A DNA stretch of 38,032 nt, taken from assembly GCF_016613415.1 (NCBI RefSeq), contig NZ_JACWCT010000089.1:1-38032 (forward strand). The letters are read 5' to 3'. Below, in pieces: positions 17,318 to 25,856 of this stretch. The number at the start of each line of letters is the position of its first letter. Position 1 is the first letter of the stretch. The translations under genes were made by a program, and so were the position numbers. The notes beneath the pieces were generated by a model. It ran no database searches. It was given only the letters and a program-made list of their open reading frames with translations, and was not told the DNA's origin. Source of the stretch: Methylobacterium ajmalii (GTDB taxonomy: Bacteria; Pseudomonadota; Alphaproteobacteria; Rhizobiales; Beijerinckiaceae).

Positions 17318-19111
17318 TTACGCCTGCTTGTACCACTCGGCCAGGAAGGCCAGCGAGTTGTCCCACCCGCTCGCCGGCGCCTCGAGCTTGCCGTTGATCG
17401 CCGAGACCTGGGCGCGGTGGAGAAGCGGCAGGACGTAGTCGGCCACCACCAGGTCGTTCATCTTGACGAACAGGGCGGCGCGCTTGACGAGGTCGAGTTC
17501 GCTTTGCGCGGCCTTGTAGGCGGCGTCGACGTCCGGGTTCTGCATCCGGCAGATGTTGCGGCCCTGCCACTTGTTGGCCTTGGTGGCGGCCTCCCAGGAA
17601 ACGTATTGGAGCGCGAACACCGCCGGATCGGCCTGCGTCATGTTCCAGGTATACATCTCCATGTCGGCATAGAAATGCGGATAGGTGTCCGGGTTCGCGA
17701 CATCCGAGGAGAAGAACACCGACCCTGGAACCGACTTCAGCTCCATGTCGATACCGGCCTTCTGGGCGGCCTGCTTGATGATCGCCTGGGTCTTCTGGCG
17801 CGGCGCGTTGATCGAGGTCTGGAAGACGAATTTGAGCTTCTTGCCGTCCTTGGCGCGGATGCCGTCGCCGCCTTTCTTCCAGCCGGCGTCTTCGAGGATC
17901 TGCGCCGCCTTGTCGGGCTCGAAGGCGAAGGAGGTGCCCTTCGACACGAAGGGCGCCGGGCCGTTGAACACGTTGGCGGTGGCCCGGCCGGTGCGGCCGT
18001 AGATGAATTGCTGGATCGCCGCCCGGTTGACGAGCAGGTTCATCGCCTTGCGCACCGCCGGATCCGAGAAGGCCGGGTGCTTGGTCTTGAGCGAGGCGCG
18101 CTCGCCGTCGACCTCGGTGTTCGGATCGGTGGCGTTGAGCAGCAGGAACTCGAGGTTGCCGCCGTAATCCATCTTGACCCGGCCCTTGCCCTCGGCCTCG
18201 AGCCGCTTGAGGATCTCGTCCTCGACCTGCATGTTCCAGGCATAGTCGTACTCGCCGGTCTGGAGCACGGCGCGGGCGGCCGAGACCGCGTCGCCGCCGC
18301 CCTTCATCTCGATCGAGTCGAAGAACGGCCGGTTCGGGACGTGGTAGTCCGGGTTGCGCACGCCGCGCAGGATGTCGCCGGGGCGGAACTCGCTGAACTT
18401 GTAGGGACCGGTGCCGACCGGCGCGAGGTTGGCGGGCGCATCGCGGGACTTGTCGCCGTTGTAATCTGCGAAGACGTGCTTAGGGATGATCATCCCGGCG
18501 CTCGATACGAACGCATCGGCCCAGAACGGGGTCGGCTCCTTGAAGGTGAGCTTCACCGTCAGGTCATCGACCTTCGTGACCTTGACGTTCATGTAGCTGC
18601 CGCCGGTCACCGCGGCGGTGGCCGGGTTGGCGGCGTACTCGGCGGTGAACACCACGTCGTCGGCGGTGAAGGGCTTGCCGTCGTGCCACTTCACGTTCGG
18701 CTTCAGTTTCCAGGTGACCGAGTAGCCGTCGGCCGCCACGCCGCCATTCTCCTTCGAGGGGATCTCGGCGGCCAGGATCGGGAAGAGGTTGCCGTCGGCG
18801 TCCCAGGCCGCCAGCGGCTCGTAGAAGATGCGCGAGCCCTCCTGGTCCTTGGTGCCGACCGCGAAATGCGGGTTGATCAGGGTGGCGGCCTGCCAGAACA
18901 GCAGCTTCAGCGGCCCGCCGCCGCCGGCCTTCGTCGGCTTGTAGGCGTCGCGCAAGGGGCTCGCCGCGAAGGCGACGCCGTTCTGGGCGAGCATCATCCC
19001 GGCCATCGGAGCGGTGAGGCCGAGCGCCAGCATCCGGCCCACGAAACCGCGCCGCGACAGGCTGCCGTCCTTCACCTCGCCGATCAGCGCGCGCAGGTCC
19101 TGCTCGATCAT
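17318..19111 (-). CDS. Periplasmic peptide/opine-type substrate-binding protein (SBP_bac_5)
   Basis: 597 residues. The N-terminus has a twin-arginine leader: SRRGFVGRMLALG then a hydrophobic run and VAFAASPL for cleavage, so Tat export is likely. The mature part has family-5 solute-binding features: an EPLAAWDADGNLFPILAAEI segment, WKLKPNVKWHDGKPFTADDV and VGTGPYKFSEF. It binds the substrate in the periplasm and delivers it to the DppB/DppC channel. The leader is preceded by a modest ribosome binding site (AAGGGTG). It starts the four-gene minus-strand operon and is divergent from an M20 amidohydrolase (254 nt between starts), which suggests an amidated or peptide-like substrate. Confidence 0.88.
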   Translation of the reverse strand: MIEQDLRALIGEVKDGSLSRRGFVGRMLALGLTAPMAGMMLAQNGVAFAASPLRDAYKPTKAGGGGPLKLLFWQAATLINPHFAVGTKDQEGSRIFYEPLAAWDADGNLFPILAAEIPSKENGGVAADGYSVTWKLKPNVKWHDGKPFTADDVVFTAEYAANPATAAVTGGSYMNVKVTKVDDLTVKLTFKEPTPFWADAFVSSAGMIIPKHVFADYNGDKSRDAPANLAPVGTGPYKFSEFRPGDILRGVRNPDYHVPNRPFFDSIEMKGGGDAVSAARAVLQTGEYDYAWNMQVEDEILKRLEAEGKGRVKMDYGGNLEFLLLNATDPNTEVDGERASLKTKHPAFSDPAVRKAMNLLVNRAAIQQFIYGRTGRATANVFNGPAPFVSKGTSFAFEPDKAAQILEDAGWKKGGDGIRAKDGKKLKFVFQTSINAPRQKTQAIIKQAAQKAGIDMELKSVPGSVFFSSDVANPDTYPHFYADMEMYTWNMTQADPAVFALQYVSWEAATKANKWQGRNICRMQNPDVDAAYKAAQSELDLVKRAALFVKMNDLVVADYVLPLLHRAQVSAINGKLEAPASGWDNSLAFLAEWYKQA

Positions 19112-19365
19112 GGACGATCACCCTTCTGGCTGGCCTAGAAACTGACAGGCAGCATCGCGCCCACCGCCCCCGTCCGCAAGCCACTGAAAACCTTTGCCCC
19201 AGGGCATTCGACGGTTGGTCCGTTAGACCCACCGGGGCTCCGAAGCGGCAGCCATTCGCAATTCGCGCGCCACGTCCGCTCCCGCCGCGCTTGAGCCGGC
19301 GCGGCGCCTGCATGAGGCTCGCCCGCAAGGCGGCCCGCCGCAGGGCCCGCGAGGGAGTGAACCCC

Positions 19366-20784
19366 ATGGATAACCGCAACGCCGTGTGGCGCCAGGTCGA
19401 CACCCACAAGGCCCGGCTGATCGCCCTCTCGGACGAGGTCTGGGGCACGCCGGAGGTCTGCTACACGGAGGAACGCTCGGCCGCCGCGCACGCCGCCGAG
19501 CTGCGCCACCAGGGCTTTCGCGTGACGCAAGGAGCAGCCGGCATCCCGACCGCGGTCGTCGGCGAGGCCGGGGAGGGCGGTCCCGTCATCGCGTTCCTTG
19601 GCGAGTACGATGCGCTGCCGGGCCTGAGCCAGGCGGCGGGCGTCGCCGCCCATACCCCCGTCGAGCAGGGCGGCCACGGCCACGGATGCGGGCACAACCT
19701 GCTCGGTTCGGCGGCACTGCTCGCCGCCACCGCCCTCAAGGACTGGCTCGCCGAGCAGGGGCTCCCGGGCCGCGTGCGCTATTACGGCTGCCCGGCGGAG
19801 GAAGGCGGGGCCGCCAAGGCGTTCATGGTGCGGGAAGGCCTGTTCGCGGATGCGGACGCCGCCGTCACCTGGCACCCGTCGAGCTTCTGGGAGGTCACGC
19901 CGCCGCTCTCGCTCGCCAACACCCGGGCCGATTTCGTGTTCACCGGCCGCGCCTCGCACGCGGCGGCCGCGCCGCATCTCGGCCGCTCGGCCCTGGATGC
20001 GGTCGAGCTGATGAATGTCGGCGTGAACTACATGCGCGAGCACATGCCGAGCGACGCGCGGGTGCATTACGCCTATCTCGACACCGGCGGCATCGCCCCG
20101 AACGTCGTCCAGGCCCATGCCCGGGTGCGCTACTCGATCCGCGCCCGCGACCTTCCCGGCATGCGCGACCTCGTCGCCCGGGTGCGCAAGATCGCCGAGG
20201 GCGCGGCGCTGATGACCGAGACCACGATGGAGATGCGCATCGTCAGCGCGGTCTCGAACCTCGTCGGCAACACCACGCTGGAGGAGGCCCTGCACGGGGT
20301 GATGGAGGATCTGGGTGCCCCCTATTTCGACGAGGCCGACCGCGCCTTCGCCCGCGAGATCCAGGGCACGCTGACCCCGCAGGACATCGCGGCCGTCTAC
20401 CGCACCATCGGGCTCCCCGTCACCGACGCGCCGCTGGCCGACTTCCTGGTGCCGCTCGACGCGAACCGCAACCCGGCGATCGGCTCGACCGATGTCGGCG
20501 ACGTGAGCTGGGTGGTGCCCACCGTGCAGGCCCACGCCCCGACGGTCGCGGTCGGCACCCCGTTCCACACCTGGCAGGTGGTGGCGCAGGGCAAGACGCC
20601 CGCCGCCCACAAGGCGATGGTGCAGGTGGCCAAGGCCATGGCGGCCCTCGGCGCCCGGCTCGCCACCGATGCGTCCCTGCGCGAGGCCGCGAAGGCGGAC
20701 CTGAAGGCCCGGACCGGGCCGGAAGGCTACGTCTCGCCGCTGCCGGCGGAGGTGCAGCCGCCGCTGACGATGTCGGTGGGGTAA
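19366..20784 (+). CDS. M20 family amidohydrolase, AbgB-like
   Basis: 472 residues from ATG 19366 (GAGGGAG lies 9-15 nt upstream; an upstream in-frame ATG adds an Arg-rich segment). GEYDALPGLSQ, then PVEQGGHGHGCGHNLLGSA is the metal-binding block, PAEEGGAAKAFMV holds the catalytic Glu pair, and TWHPS follows. These are closest to AbgB, the p-aminobenzoyl-glutamate hydrolase subunit, and to related M20D deacylases that cut an amide or N-acyl bond using two metal ions. In E. coli AbgB acts with AbgA, which is absent here, so a different amide substrate is likely. Its divergent neighbour is a peptide-type ABC importer; import followed by cytosolic hydrolysis is an inference. Confidence 0.87.
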   Translation: MDNRNAVWRQVDTHKARLIALSDEVWGTPEVCYTEERSAAAHAAELRHQGFRVTQGAAGIPTAVVGEAGEGGPVIAFLGEYDALPGLSQAAGVAAHTPVEQGGHGHGCGHNLLGSAALLAATALKDWLAEQGLPGRVRYYGCPAEEGGAAKAFMVREGLFADADAAVTWHPSSFWEVTPPLSLANTRADFVFTGRASHAAAAPHLGRSALDAVELMNVGVNYMREHMPSDARVHYAYLDTGGIAPNVVQAHARVRYSIRARDLPGMRDLVARVRKIAEGAALMTETTMEMRIVSAVSNLVGNTTLEEALHGVMEDLGAPYFDEADRAFAREIQGTLTPQDIAAVYRTIGLPVTDAPLADFLVPLDANRNPAIGSTDVGDVSWVVPTVQAHAPTVAVGTPFHTWQVVAQGKTPAAHKAMVQVAKAMAALGARLATDASLREAAKADLKARTGPEGYVSPLPAEVQPPLTMSVG

Positions 20785-20849
20785 AGCGGCTCGCCGTGTC
20801 GCGTCCGCTGGGTTAGGGAACCGAACCTTTTCTACAGTCCGGGCATCCC

Positions 20850-21206
20850 ATGGACCAGACCCAGCCGCCGGACCCGATCGCCATCGACGACTTCCTGAAG
20901 CTCGACGTGCGGGTCGGCACCATCGTCGAGGCGGCGCCGATCCCGCAGGCGCGCCGCCCAGCCTACCGGCTCGTGATCGATCTCGGCCCGGCGCTCGGCC
21001 TGAAGAAATCTTCCGCCCAGGTGACGGTGCGCTACACCCCCGAGACGCTCGTCGGCCGGCAGGTGCTCTGCGTCGTCAACCTGCCGCCGCGCCAGGTCGG
21101 CCCGGTCCGCTCCGAGGTCCTGACCCTCGGCGTGCCGGACGGGGACGGCGCCGTGGTGCTGATCACGCCGGAGCGGGCGGTGCCGAACGGCGGGCGGCTG
21201 TATTGA
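20850..21206 (+). CDS. csaA: CsaA-type tRNA-binding/chaperone protein
   Basis: 118 residues. The N-terminal FLKLDVRVGTIVEAAPIPQA and KKSSAQVTVRYTPETLVGRQ blocks and the RQVGPVRSEVLTLGVPD turn with the C-terminal VVLITPERAVPNGGRLY match the single-domain tRNA-binding OB-fold proteins known as CsaA. In bacteria CsaA has been described as an export-related chaperone with tRNA-binding ability; its physiological role is still debated. It lies 65 nt after the amidohydrolase gene, on the same strand, and is followed by the toxin-antitoxin operator. Confidence 0.88.
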   Translation: MDQTQPPDPIAIDDFLKLDVRVGTIVEAAPIPQARRPAYRLVIDLGPALGLKKSSAQVTVRYTPETLVGRQVLCVVNLPPRQVGPVRSEVLTLGVPDGDGAVVLITPERAVPNGGRLY

Positions 21207-21226
21207 GGCCGAGCTCTGATTTCGAC

Positions 21227-21254
21227 TTGAGGCTATGGCAATCATTGCCATAGT
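21227..21254 (+). promoter_or_regulatory. Promoter with perfect palindromic operator of the toxin-antitoxin module
   Basis: A perfect palindrome spans 21233-21253: half-sites CTATGGCAAT and ATTGCCATAG around one central C. It lies between a candidate -35 TTGAGG (21227-21232) and -10 CATAGT (21249-21254), spaced by 16 nt, about 80 nt before the toxin GTG. Such an operator overlapping the promoter is what an XRE antitoxin would use for autorepression. The assignment to this antitoxin is by position. Confidence 0.68.
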
Positions 21255-21332
21255 TTCGGACCTGCGCAATGCGCGGCGTGTGAGCCTCGCGACGCTGCCG
21301 GCCCGGCACGGACCGTTCCCCACGAGGGTCGA

Positions 21333-21728
21333 GTGCGGATCTTCGCCTTGCCGAGATTCTCGAAGGACGCAGCCAAGGCGGGTGTCGACGACGCAGTCCT
21401 GGCGAGCGCCGTCGCGCGTGCGGAAAGCGGATTGATCGAGGCCCATCTCGGGCTTTGCCTGATCAAGCAACGCGTTCCGCGACCCGGTCGAGGTCGATCG
21501 GGCGGCTTCAGGACCATCCTCTTCCACAAGAGGAACGAGCGAGCGGTGTTTCTCTACATGTTTCCGAAGAACGTGAGGGCGAATGTCACGACCGGCGAAC
21601 TGGATGCGCTGCGCGATTTCGCGGCAATCCTGGCCGGCCTGACAGACGAGGCATTCGACCGCCTCGCGCGGCAGCAGGGCTGGAAGGTGGTACCGGATGA
21701 GCATGCCGATAAAGACCTATCGCAGTGA
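21333..21728 (+). CDS. RelE-family toxin of a type II toxin-antitoxin module
   Basis: 131 residues with GTG start at 21333. The N-terminal FALPRFSKDAAKAGVDDAVL helix, then GRSGGFRTILFHKRNERAVF and LYMFPKNVRANV are typical of the RelE/HigB-like group (PF06296) with its basic central strands (R..G..R..I...K). Such proteins cleave mRNA, often at the ribosome, when the antitoxin is degraded. It precedes and overlaps the antitoxin gene (32 nt), the toxin-first order usual for HigBA-like modules. The local sequence is visibly less GC-rich than the neighbours, hinting at horizontal acquisition. Confidence 0.82.
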   Translation: MRIFALPRFSKDAAKAGVDDAVLASAVARAESGLIEAHLGLCLIKQRVPRPGRGRSGGFRTILFHKRNERAVFLYMFPKNVRANVTTGELDALRDFAAILAGLTDEAFDRLARQQGWKVVPDEHADKDLSQ

Positions 21729-22023
21729 CCTCCTCGGCGCGCTCCACGAGGGCGCCACCGATCTTCTGGCGGTCGGCGCCATCGACAAGGCGACCATGCG
21801 CCGGTTCGACCTGGCCTGCCTGACACCCGTCGAGCCGCTGCCTCCCGACGCGATCCGGGCGATTCGCGAGCGCGCCCAGATGAGCCAGGCGATCTTTGCT
21901 CGCGCGCTCAACGTCACGACCTCGCTCGTCAGCAAGTGGGAGCGCGGCGACGCGAAGCCCGGCGGCGCCTCGCTCAAGCTGCTGTCGCTCGCCGCCCACA
22001 AGGGAATCGACGCGATCCTGTGA
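21697..22023 (+). CDS. XRE-type antitoxin
   Basis: 108 residues. The C-terminal half is a helix-turn-helix: [20 protein letters not shown] then [17 protein letters not shown], the signature of XRE-family regulators such as HigA and NadS. The N-terminal ~45 residues ([20 protein letters not shown]) probably contact the toxin. It overlaps the toxin gene by 32 nt, giving translational coupling. It should neutralise the toxin and repress the operon by binding the palindrome at 21233-21253; both roles are inferred from family and layout. Confidence 0.85.
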   Translation: MSMPIKTYRSDLLGALHEGATDLLAVGAIDKATMRRFDLACLTPVEPLPPDAIRAIRERAQMSQAIFARALNVTTSLVSKWERGDAKPGGASLKLLSLAAHKGIDAIL

Positions 22024-22120
22024 CGGCACCTTCCGCAACAGCACCTTGACCTTGGCAGACTTCCTGCGATCAGCCGGCATCGGCCCCGCCGGCCGACCCC
22101 TCTCGAAGAGCGACAGCGTC

Positions 22121-22762
22121 ATGACGTCCAGCCACGCCCCCCAATCCAGCCGGGGCTCCAGCCACGGGCCTCTCCGGGTCGGCATCGGCGGCCCGGTCGG
22201 GTCGGGCAAGACCGCCCTGATGGAGGGCCTTTGCAAGGCCCTGCGCGAGCGCTACGACCTCTGCGCCATCACCAACGACATCTACACCAAGGAGGATGCC
22301 CGCCTCCTCACCGTGGCCGGCGCCCTGCCGGAGGAGCGGATCATGGGCGTCGAAACCGGCGGCTGCCCGCACACCGCGATCCGCGAGGACGCCTCGATCA
22401 ACCTCGCGGCGGTGGCGGAGATGCGTCGGCGCTTTCCCGCCCTCGATCTCGTGCTGCTCGAATCCGGCGGCGACAACCTCGCCGCCACCTTCTCACCGGA
22501 ACTCGCCGACTTGACGATCTACGTCATCGACGTGGCCGGGGGCGAAAAAATCCCGCGCAAGGGCGGGCCCGGCATCACGCGGTCGGACCTCCTCGTGATC
22601 AACAAGACCGACCTCGCGCCGCTCGTGGGCGCCGATCTCGGGGTGATGGAGGAGGACACCAAGCGGATGCGGGGCGAGCGGCCCTACGTCTTCGCCTCCC
22701 TGCGCCACGGCGACGGCGTCGAGGCGGTGGCCCGCTTCGTGGTGGAGGCCGGGGGGCTTTAG
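22121..22762 (+). CDS. ureG: Urease accessory GTPase UreG
   Basis: 213 residues. The P-loop [11 protein letters not shown] is at residues 21-31, [14 protein letters not shown] holds the conserved Cys-Pro-His metal site, [17 protein letters not shown] and [20 protein letters not shown] are G-domain blocks. UreG hydrolyses GTP to deliver nickel to apo-urease together with UreD/F/E. None of the other urease genes lies in this window, so it is either at the end of a cluster disrupted by the module upstream or a stand-alone copy. The 98 nt before it separate it from the antitoxin stop. Its stop TAG shares a G with the GTG start of the next gene. Confidence 0.93.
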   Translation: MTSSHAPQSSRGSSHGPLRVGIGGPVGSGKTALMEGLCKALRERYDLCAITNDIYTKEDARLLTVAGALPEERIMGVETGGCPHTAIREDASINLAAVAEMRRRFPALDLVLLESGGDNLAATFSPELADLTIYVIDVAGGEKIPRKGGPGITRSDLLVINKTDLAPLVGADLGVMEEDTKRMRGERPYVFASLRHGDGVEAVARFVVEAGGL

Positions 22763-23544
22763 TGCTCCTCGACCTCCTGCACTGGCTCGTCCAGCCGGCG
22801 ACGCTCGCGGCGCGGCGCCTCGGCCATGCCGGCGACAGCGTGCGGCTCGCCTCGCGCTCCCGGCGCTGCCGCGCCGCCTGGGCGCCCCACCTCGCGGCGG
22901 CGAAGGATGCGGTGCGGGCCGCGATGGCGGATCTGCCGCGGCGCGAGACCGCCGTGGTGCTGGGCGCGGGCCTCCTCGACGACGTGCCGATCGATGCGCT
23001 CGCCGCCGCGTTCCGGCAGGTGGTGCTGGTCGACGCGGTGCATCCCTGGCGCGGCCGGTGGCGGGCGCGGCGCCACGCCAACGTCGTGCGGCTGATCTTC
23101 GACCTCAGCGGCACCGCCGACCTGCGGCTCGGGCGCGGCGAGACCTTCGGGCCGGTCCTGCCGCCGGTCTGCCGGGAGGCCGACCTCGTGATCTCGGCCA
23201 ATCTCCTGTCGCAGCTGCCGATCCTGCCGGTCGCGCGGCTCGAGGCGGCGGGCCGGCTCGGGGCCTTTACCGATCCCGACGCCTTCGGGCAGCGCATCGT
23301 GGCGGCGCATCTCGCGGCGCTGGCCGATCTCTCCGCCCGCATCTGCCTCGTCACCGACCGCGACGAGACCGAGGAGGACCGGGACGGCCGGGCGATCGCG
23401 CGCCTGGACCTACTCTACGGGATCGATCCGGGCCCCGCGCCGCGGAGCTGGGACTGGGTCCTGGCACCGTTCGGCGAGGAGGCGCGCGACCGGCGGCTGG
23501 TGCACCGCGTCTCGGCCTGGCCGGACTGGCGGCCACCGGCATGA
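22762..23544 (+). CDS. Hypothetical protein, possibly methyltransferase-like
   Basis: 260 residues with GTG at 22762, overlapping the last base of the ureG TAG, which implies translational coupling. I do not recognise a named family. The block TAVVLGAGLLDDVPIDALA, then VVLVDAVHPW at about residues 70-100 resembles a Rossmann-like SAM-binding segment (G-A-G loop, acidic residue at the end of the second strand). Later features are READLVISANLLSQLPILPV and a C-terminal WDWVLAPFGEE. No catalytic motif is convincing. A role with UreG is suggested only by coupling. Its stop codon is inside the stem of the downstream hairpin. Confidence 0.72.
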   Translation: MLLDLLHWLVQPATLAARRLGHAGDSVRLASRSRRCRAAWAPHLAAAKDAVRAAMADLPRRETAVVLGAGLLDDVPIDALAAAFRQVVLVDAVHPWRGRWRARRHANVVRLIFDLSGTADLRLGRGETFGPVLPPVCREADLVISANLLSQLPILPVARLEAAGRLGAFTDPDAFGQRIVAAHLAALADLSARICLVTDRDETEEDRDGRAIARLDLLYGIDPGPAPRSWDWVLAPFGEEARDRRLVHRVSAWPDWRPPA

Positions 23545-23560
23545 CATCCCGTCATGCCGG
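23536..23560 (+). terminator. Stem-loop containing the stop codon of the preceding gene
   Basis: CCGGCATGAC (23536-23545) pairs perfectly with GTCATGCCGG (23551-23560) around the loop ATCCC. The TGA stop at 23542-23544 lies inside the left stem. No T-tract follows. Confidence 0.55.
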
Positions 23561-23668
23561 GGCGCGTCCGAGGCGGGTTCGCGCGGAAGCGGGAGGGGGC
23601 TAGGGTCGTCCTCTCAGCCAAGATCGCGGCGCGCGCGCCCATCGGCCGCACGGGGGAGGACGGAAGCG

Positions 23669-24895
23669 ATGACCCGCGACGGCGGCGCGGCACCCGGGGA
23701 CGAGGCGCCGGAGGACGCCCATTGGCGGCGCAACCTCGCGGTCTGCGTGTTCGGCTCGTTCACCACCCTCGTGGCGATGACGCTGCTGCTGCCCTTCCTG
23801 CCGCTCTACGTCGAGGAACTCGGGGTCAAGGACCAGGCGGCCATCGTGCAGTGGTCCGGCATCGCCTTCGGGGCGACGTTCTTCAGCGCCGCCCTGGTGG
23901 CGCCGCTCTGGGGGCGGCTGGCCGACCTCTACGGCCGCAAGCTGATGCTGATCCGCGCGAGCCTCGGCATGGCGGTGGCGATGTCGCTGATCGGGCTTGC
24001 CGGCGACGTCTGGCAGCTCGTCGGCCTGCGGCTGCTCGCGGGGCTGCTCGGCGGCTACGCCTCGGGCTCGACGGTGCTGGTGGCGACGCAGACCCCGAAG
24101 GACCGCTCGGCCTGGGCGCTCGGCATGCTCGGCTCCGGCATCATGGCGGGCAACCTCGTCGGGCCGCTGGTCGGCGGGGTGCTGCCGCCGCTGATCGGCA
24201 TCCGGGCGACGTTCTTCGCCGCCGGCGGGGTGATCTTCCTCGCCTTCTTGGCGACGCTTCTCCTGATCCGCGAGGCGCCGCGCCCGCCGCGGGCCGCGCG
24301 GGCATCGGCGGGCTTTGCCGCCATCCCCGACAAGCGCCCGGCGCTCGCCATGCTGGCGACCGGGATGCTCCTGATGCTGGCGGTGATGTCGATCGAGCCG
24401 ATCATCACCGTCTACGTCGCCGAGCTGACGCCGGACCCGGCCCGGATCACCCTGGTCGCCGGGCTCGCCATGTCGGCGACCGCCCTCGGGAGCATCCTGT
24501 CGGCGCCGCGGCTCGGGCGCCTCGCCGACCGGATCGGCCCCTGGACCGTCATCACCGGGAGCCTCACGGTCTGCGCCCTGCTGCTCGTGCCTCAGGCCCT
24601 GGTGACGCGCGACTGGCAGCTCGTCGCCCTGCGCTTCCTGATGGGGCTGGCGCTCGGCGGGCTCCTACCCTGCATCGCCAGCGTGATCCGGCACTCGGTG
24701 CCCGACCGGGTCGCCGGGACGGTCCTGGGCTACTCGACCTCGTCGCAATATGTCGGGCAGGTGGTCGGACCGCTGCTCGGCGGCTTCATCGGCGGGCATG
24801 TCGGCATGCGGGCGGTCTTCCTCGGCACCGCCGTGCTGATGGCCCTGGGCGCCGCCGGCACCGCGCTCGCCCGGCCGAAGGGAGTGAAGCAGTGA
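23669..24895 (+). CDS. MFS transporter, drug-efflux type
   Basis: 408 residues, about 12 membrane spans. FTTLVAMTLLLPFLPLYVEE opens the first span, motif A is GRLADLYGRKLMLIRA between spans 2 and 3, and a second-half repeat of it is GRLADRIGPWTVI. The final spans include TSSQYVGQVVGPLLGGFIGG, a motif-C-like Gly-rich span often seen in proton-driven multidrug exporters. A purine-rich GGGGGAGGACGG stretch lies a few nt before ATG 23669. The substrate is unknown. The stop overlaps the GTG of the following hydrolase by 4 nt. Confidence 0.82.
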   Translation: MTRDGGAAPGDEAPEDAHWRRNLAVCVFGSFTTLVAMTLLLPFLPLYVEELGVKDQAAIVQWSGIAFGATFFSAALVAPLWGRLADLYGRKLMLIRASLGMAVAMSLIGLAGDVWQLVGLRLLAGLLGGYASGSTVLVATQTPKDRSAWALGMLGSGIMAGNLVGPLVGGVLPPLIGIRATFFAAGGVIFLAFLATLLLIREAPRPPRAARASAGFAAIPDKRPALAMLATGMLLMLAVMSIEPIITVYVAELTPDPARITLVAGLAMSATALGSILSAPRLGRLADRIGPWTVITGSLTVCALLLVPQALVTRDWQLVALRFLMGLALGGLLPCIASVIRHSVPDRVAGTVLGYSTSSQYVGQVVGPLLGGFIGGHVGMRAVFLGTAVLMALGAAGTALARPKGVKQ

Positions 24896-25731
24896 CCGAC
24901 GACGGCCTGGTGCGGCGCAGCCTCGCGATCGGCGACCCCTCCGGCGGGCATCTCGCCGCCCTCGCGTTCGGGCCGGAGGATCGCCCACCGGACGCGATCC
25001 TGCTCCACGCCAACGGCTTCAACGCCCGCACCTATCGCAGCCTCGTCGCGCCGCTCGCCGACCGGTCCATCCTGGCCTACGACCAGCGCGGCCACGGCCG
25101 CTCGACCCTGCCGGCCGAGCCCGCCGGGCGGACCGACTGGTGGGACGTCACGCACGACCTGATCGCCGTTCTGGACCGGCTGGAGACCGGCCCGCTCGTG
25201 CTCATCGGCCATTCGATGGGCGGCACCGCCTCCCTGCTCGCCGCCGCCGAGCGGCCCGACCGGGTGCGCCGCCTCGTCCTGCTCGATCCGGTGATCCAGG
25301 CGCCCGAGCGCCGCGGCGAGGGCCACCACGGCCTCGCCGAGGGCGCGCTCCGGCGGCGCGGCGACTTCCCGTCCCGCGAGGCGGCGCTCGCGGCCTATCG
25401 CGGCCGGGGAGCGTTCCGCACCTGGCCGGAGGCGCCGCTCGCCGATTACGTCGCGGACGGCTTTCGCGAGGTCCCGGGCGGGGTGACGCTCGCCTGCACC
25501 GGTGCCTGGGAGGCCTCGAGCTACCTGGCGCAGGGCCACGACCCCTGGGCCGCCCTCGCCCGCCTGTCCTGCCCGGCGGAGATCCTGCGGGCCGAGACCG
25601 GCAGCACCTGCGCCCTGGCGGACAGCCCCCGTCCGGGAATCACGGTCGAGACGGTGCCGGGCACGACCCACTTCCTGCCCTTCGAGGTGCCCGAGCGGGT
25701 GCGGGCGGCGATCCGGCGGGCGCTGGGCTGA
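24892..25731 (+). CDS. Alpha/beta-fold hydrolase
   Basis: 279 residues from GTG 24892, which overlaps the MFS stop (GTGA), with AAGGAGTG upstream as ribosome binding site. HANGFNARTYRSL is the oxyanion region, YDQRGHGRS the usual turn, LIGHSMGGTASL the nucleophile elbow with Ser108, and PGTTHFLPFEVP near the C-terminus carries the catalytic His. The acid is not certain. The fold is like that of haloalkane/ester hydrolases of the serine-hydrolase class; the substrate is unknown. Four-base coupling to an exporter suggests a joint task, for example modifying a compound before export or resistance; this is inference. Confidence 0.8.
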   Translation: MTDDGLVRRSLAIGDPSGGHLAALAFGPEDRPPDAILLHANGFNARTYRSLVAPLADRSILAYDQRGHGRSTLPAEPAGRTDWWDVTHDLIAVLDRLETGPLVLIGHSMGGTASLLAAAERPDRVRRLVLLDPVIQAPERRGEGHHGLAEGALRRRGDFPSREAALAAYRGRGAFRTWPEAPLADYVADGFREVPGGVTLACTGAWEASSYLAQGHDPWAALARLSCPAEILRAETGSTCALADSPRPGITVETVPGTTHFLPFEVPERVRAAIRRALG

Positions 25732-25800
25732 GGGCTCGTCGCCCGTCGGACGACGGCGACGCGCGACCCGAAGCGCCCCTCGACCGGGCTTTGGAAACGA

Positions 25801-25837
25801 CGACGGCGCCGGCCCCTCCCGGGGACCGGCGCCGTCG
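25801..25837. terminator. Strong bidirectional terminator hairpin
   Basis: CGACGGCGCCGGCCCC (25801-25816) pairs with GGGGACCGGCGCCGTCG (25821-25837), with a single bulged base, around the loop TCCC. It lies between convergent genes (stops at 25731 and 25857). A weaker hairpin (25738-25760) precedes it. Confidence 0.75.
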
Positions 25838-25856
25838 CGTCATCGCCCGCGGCGAA

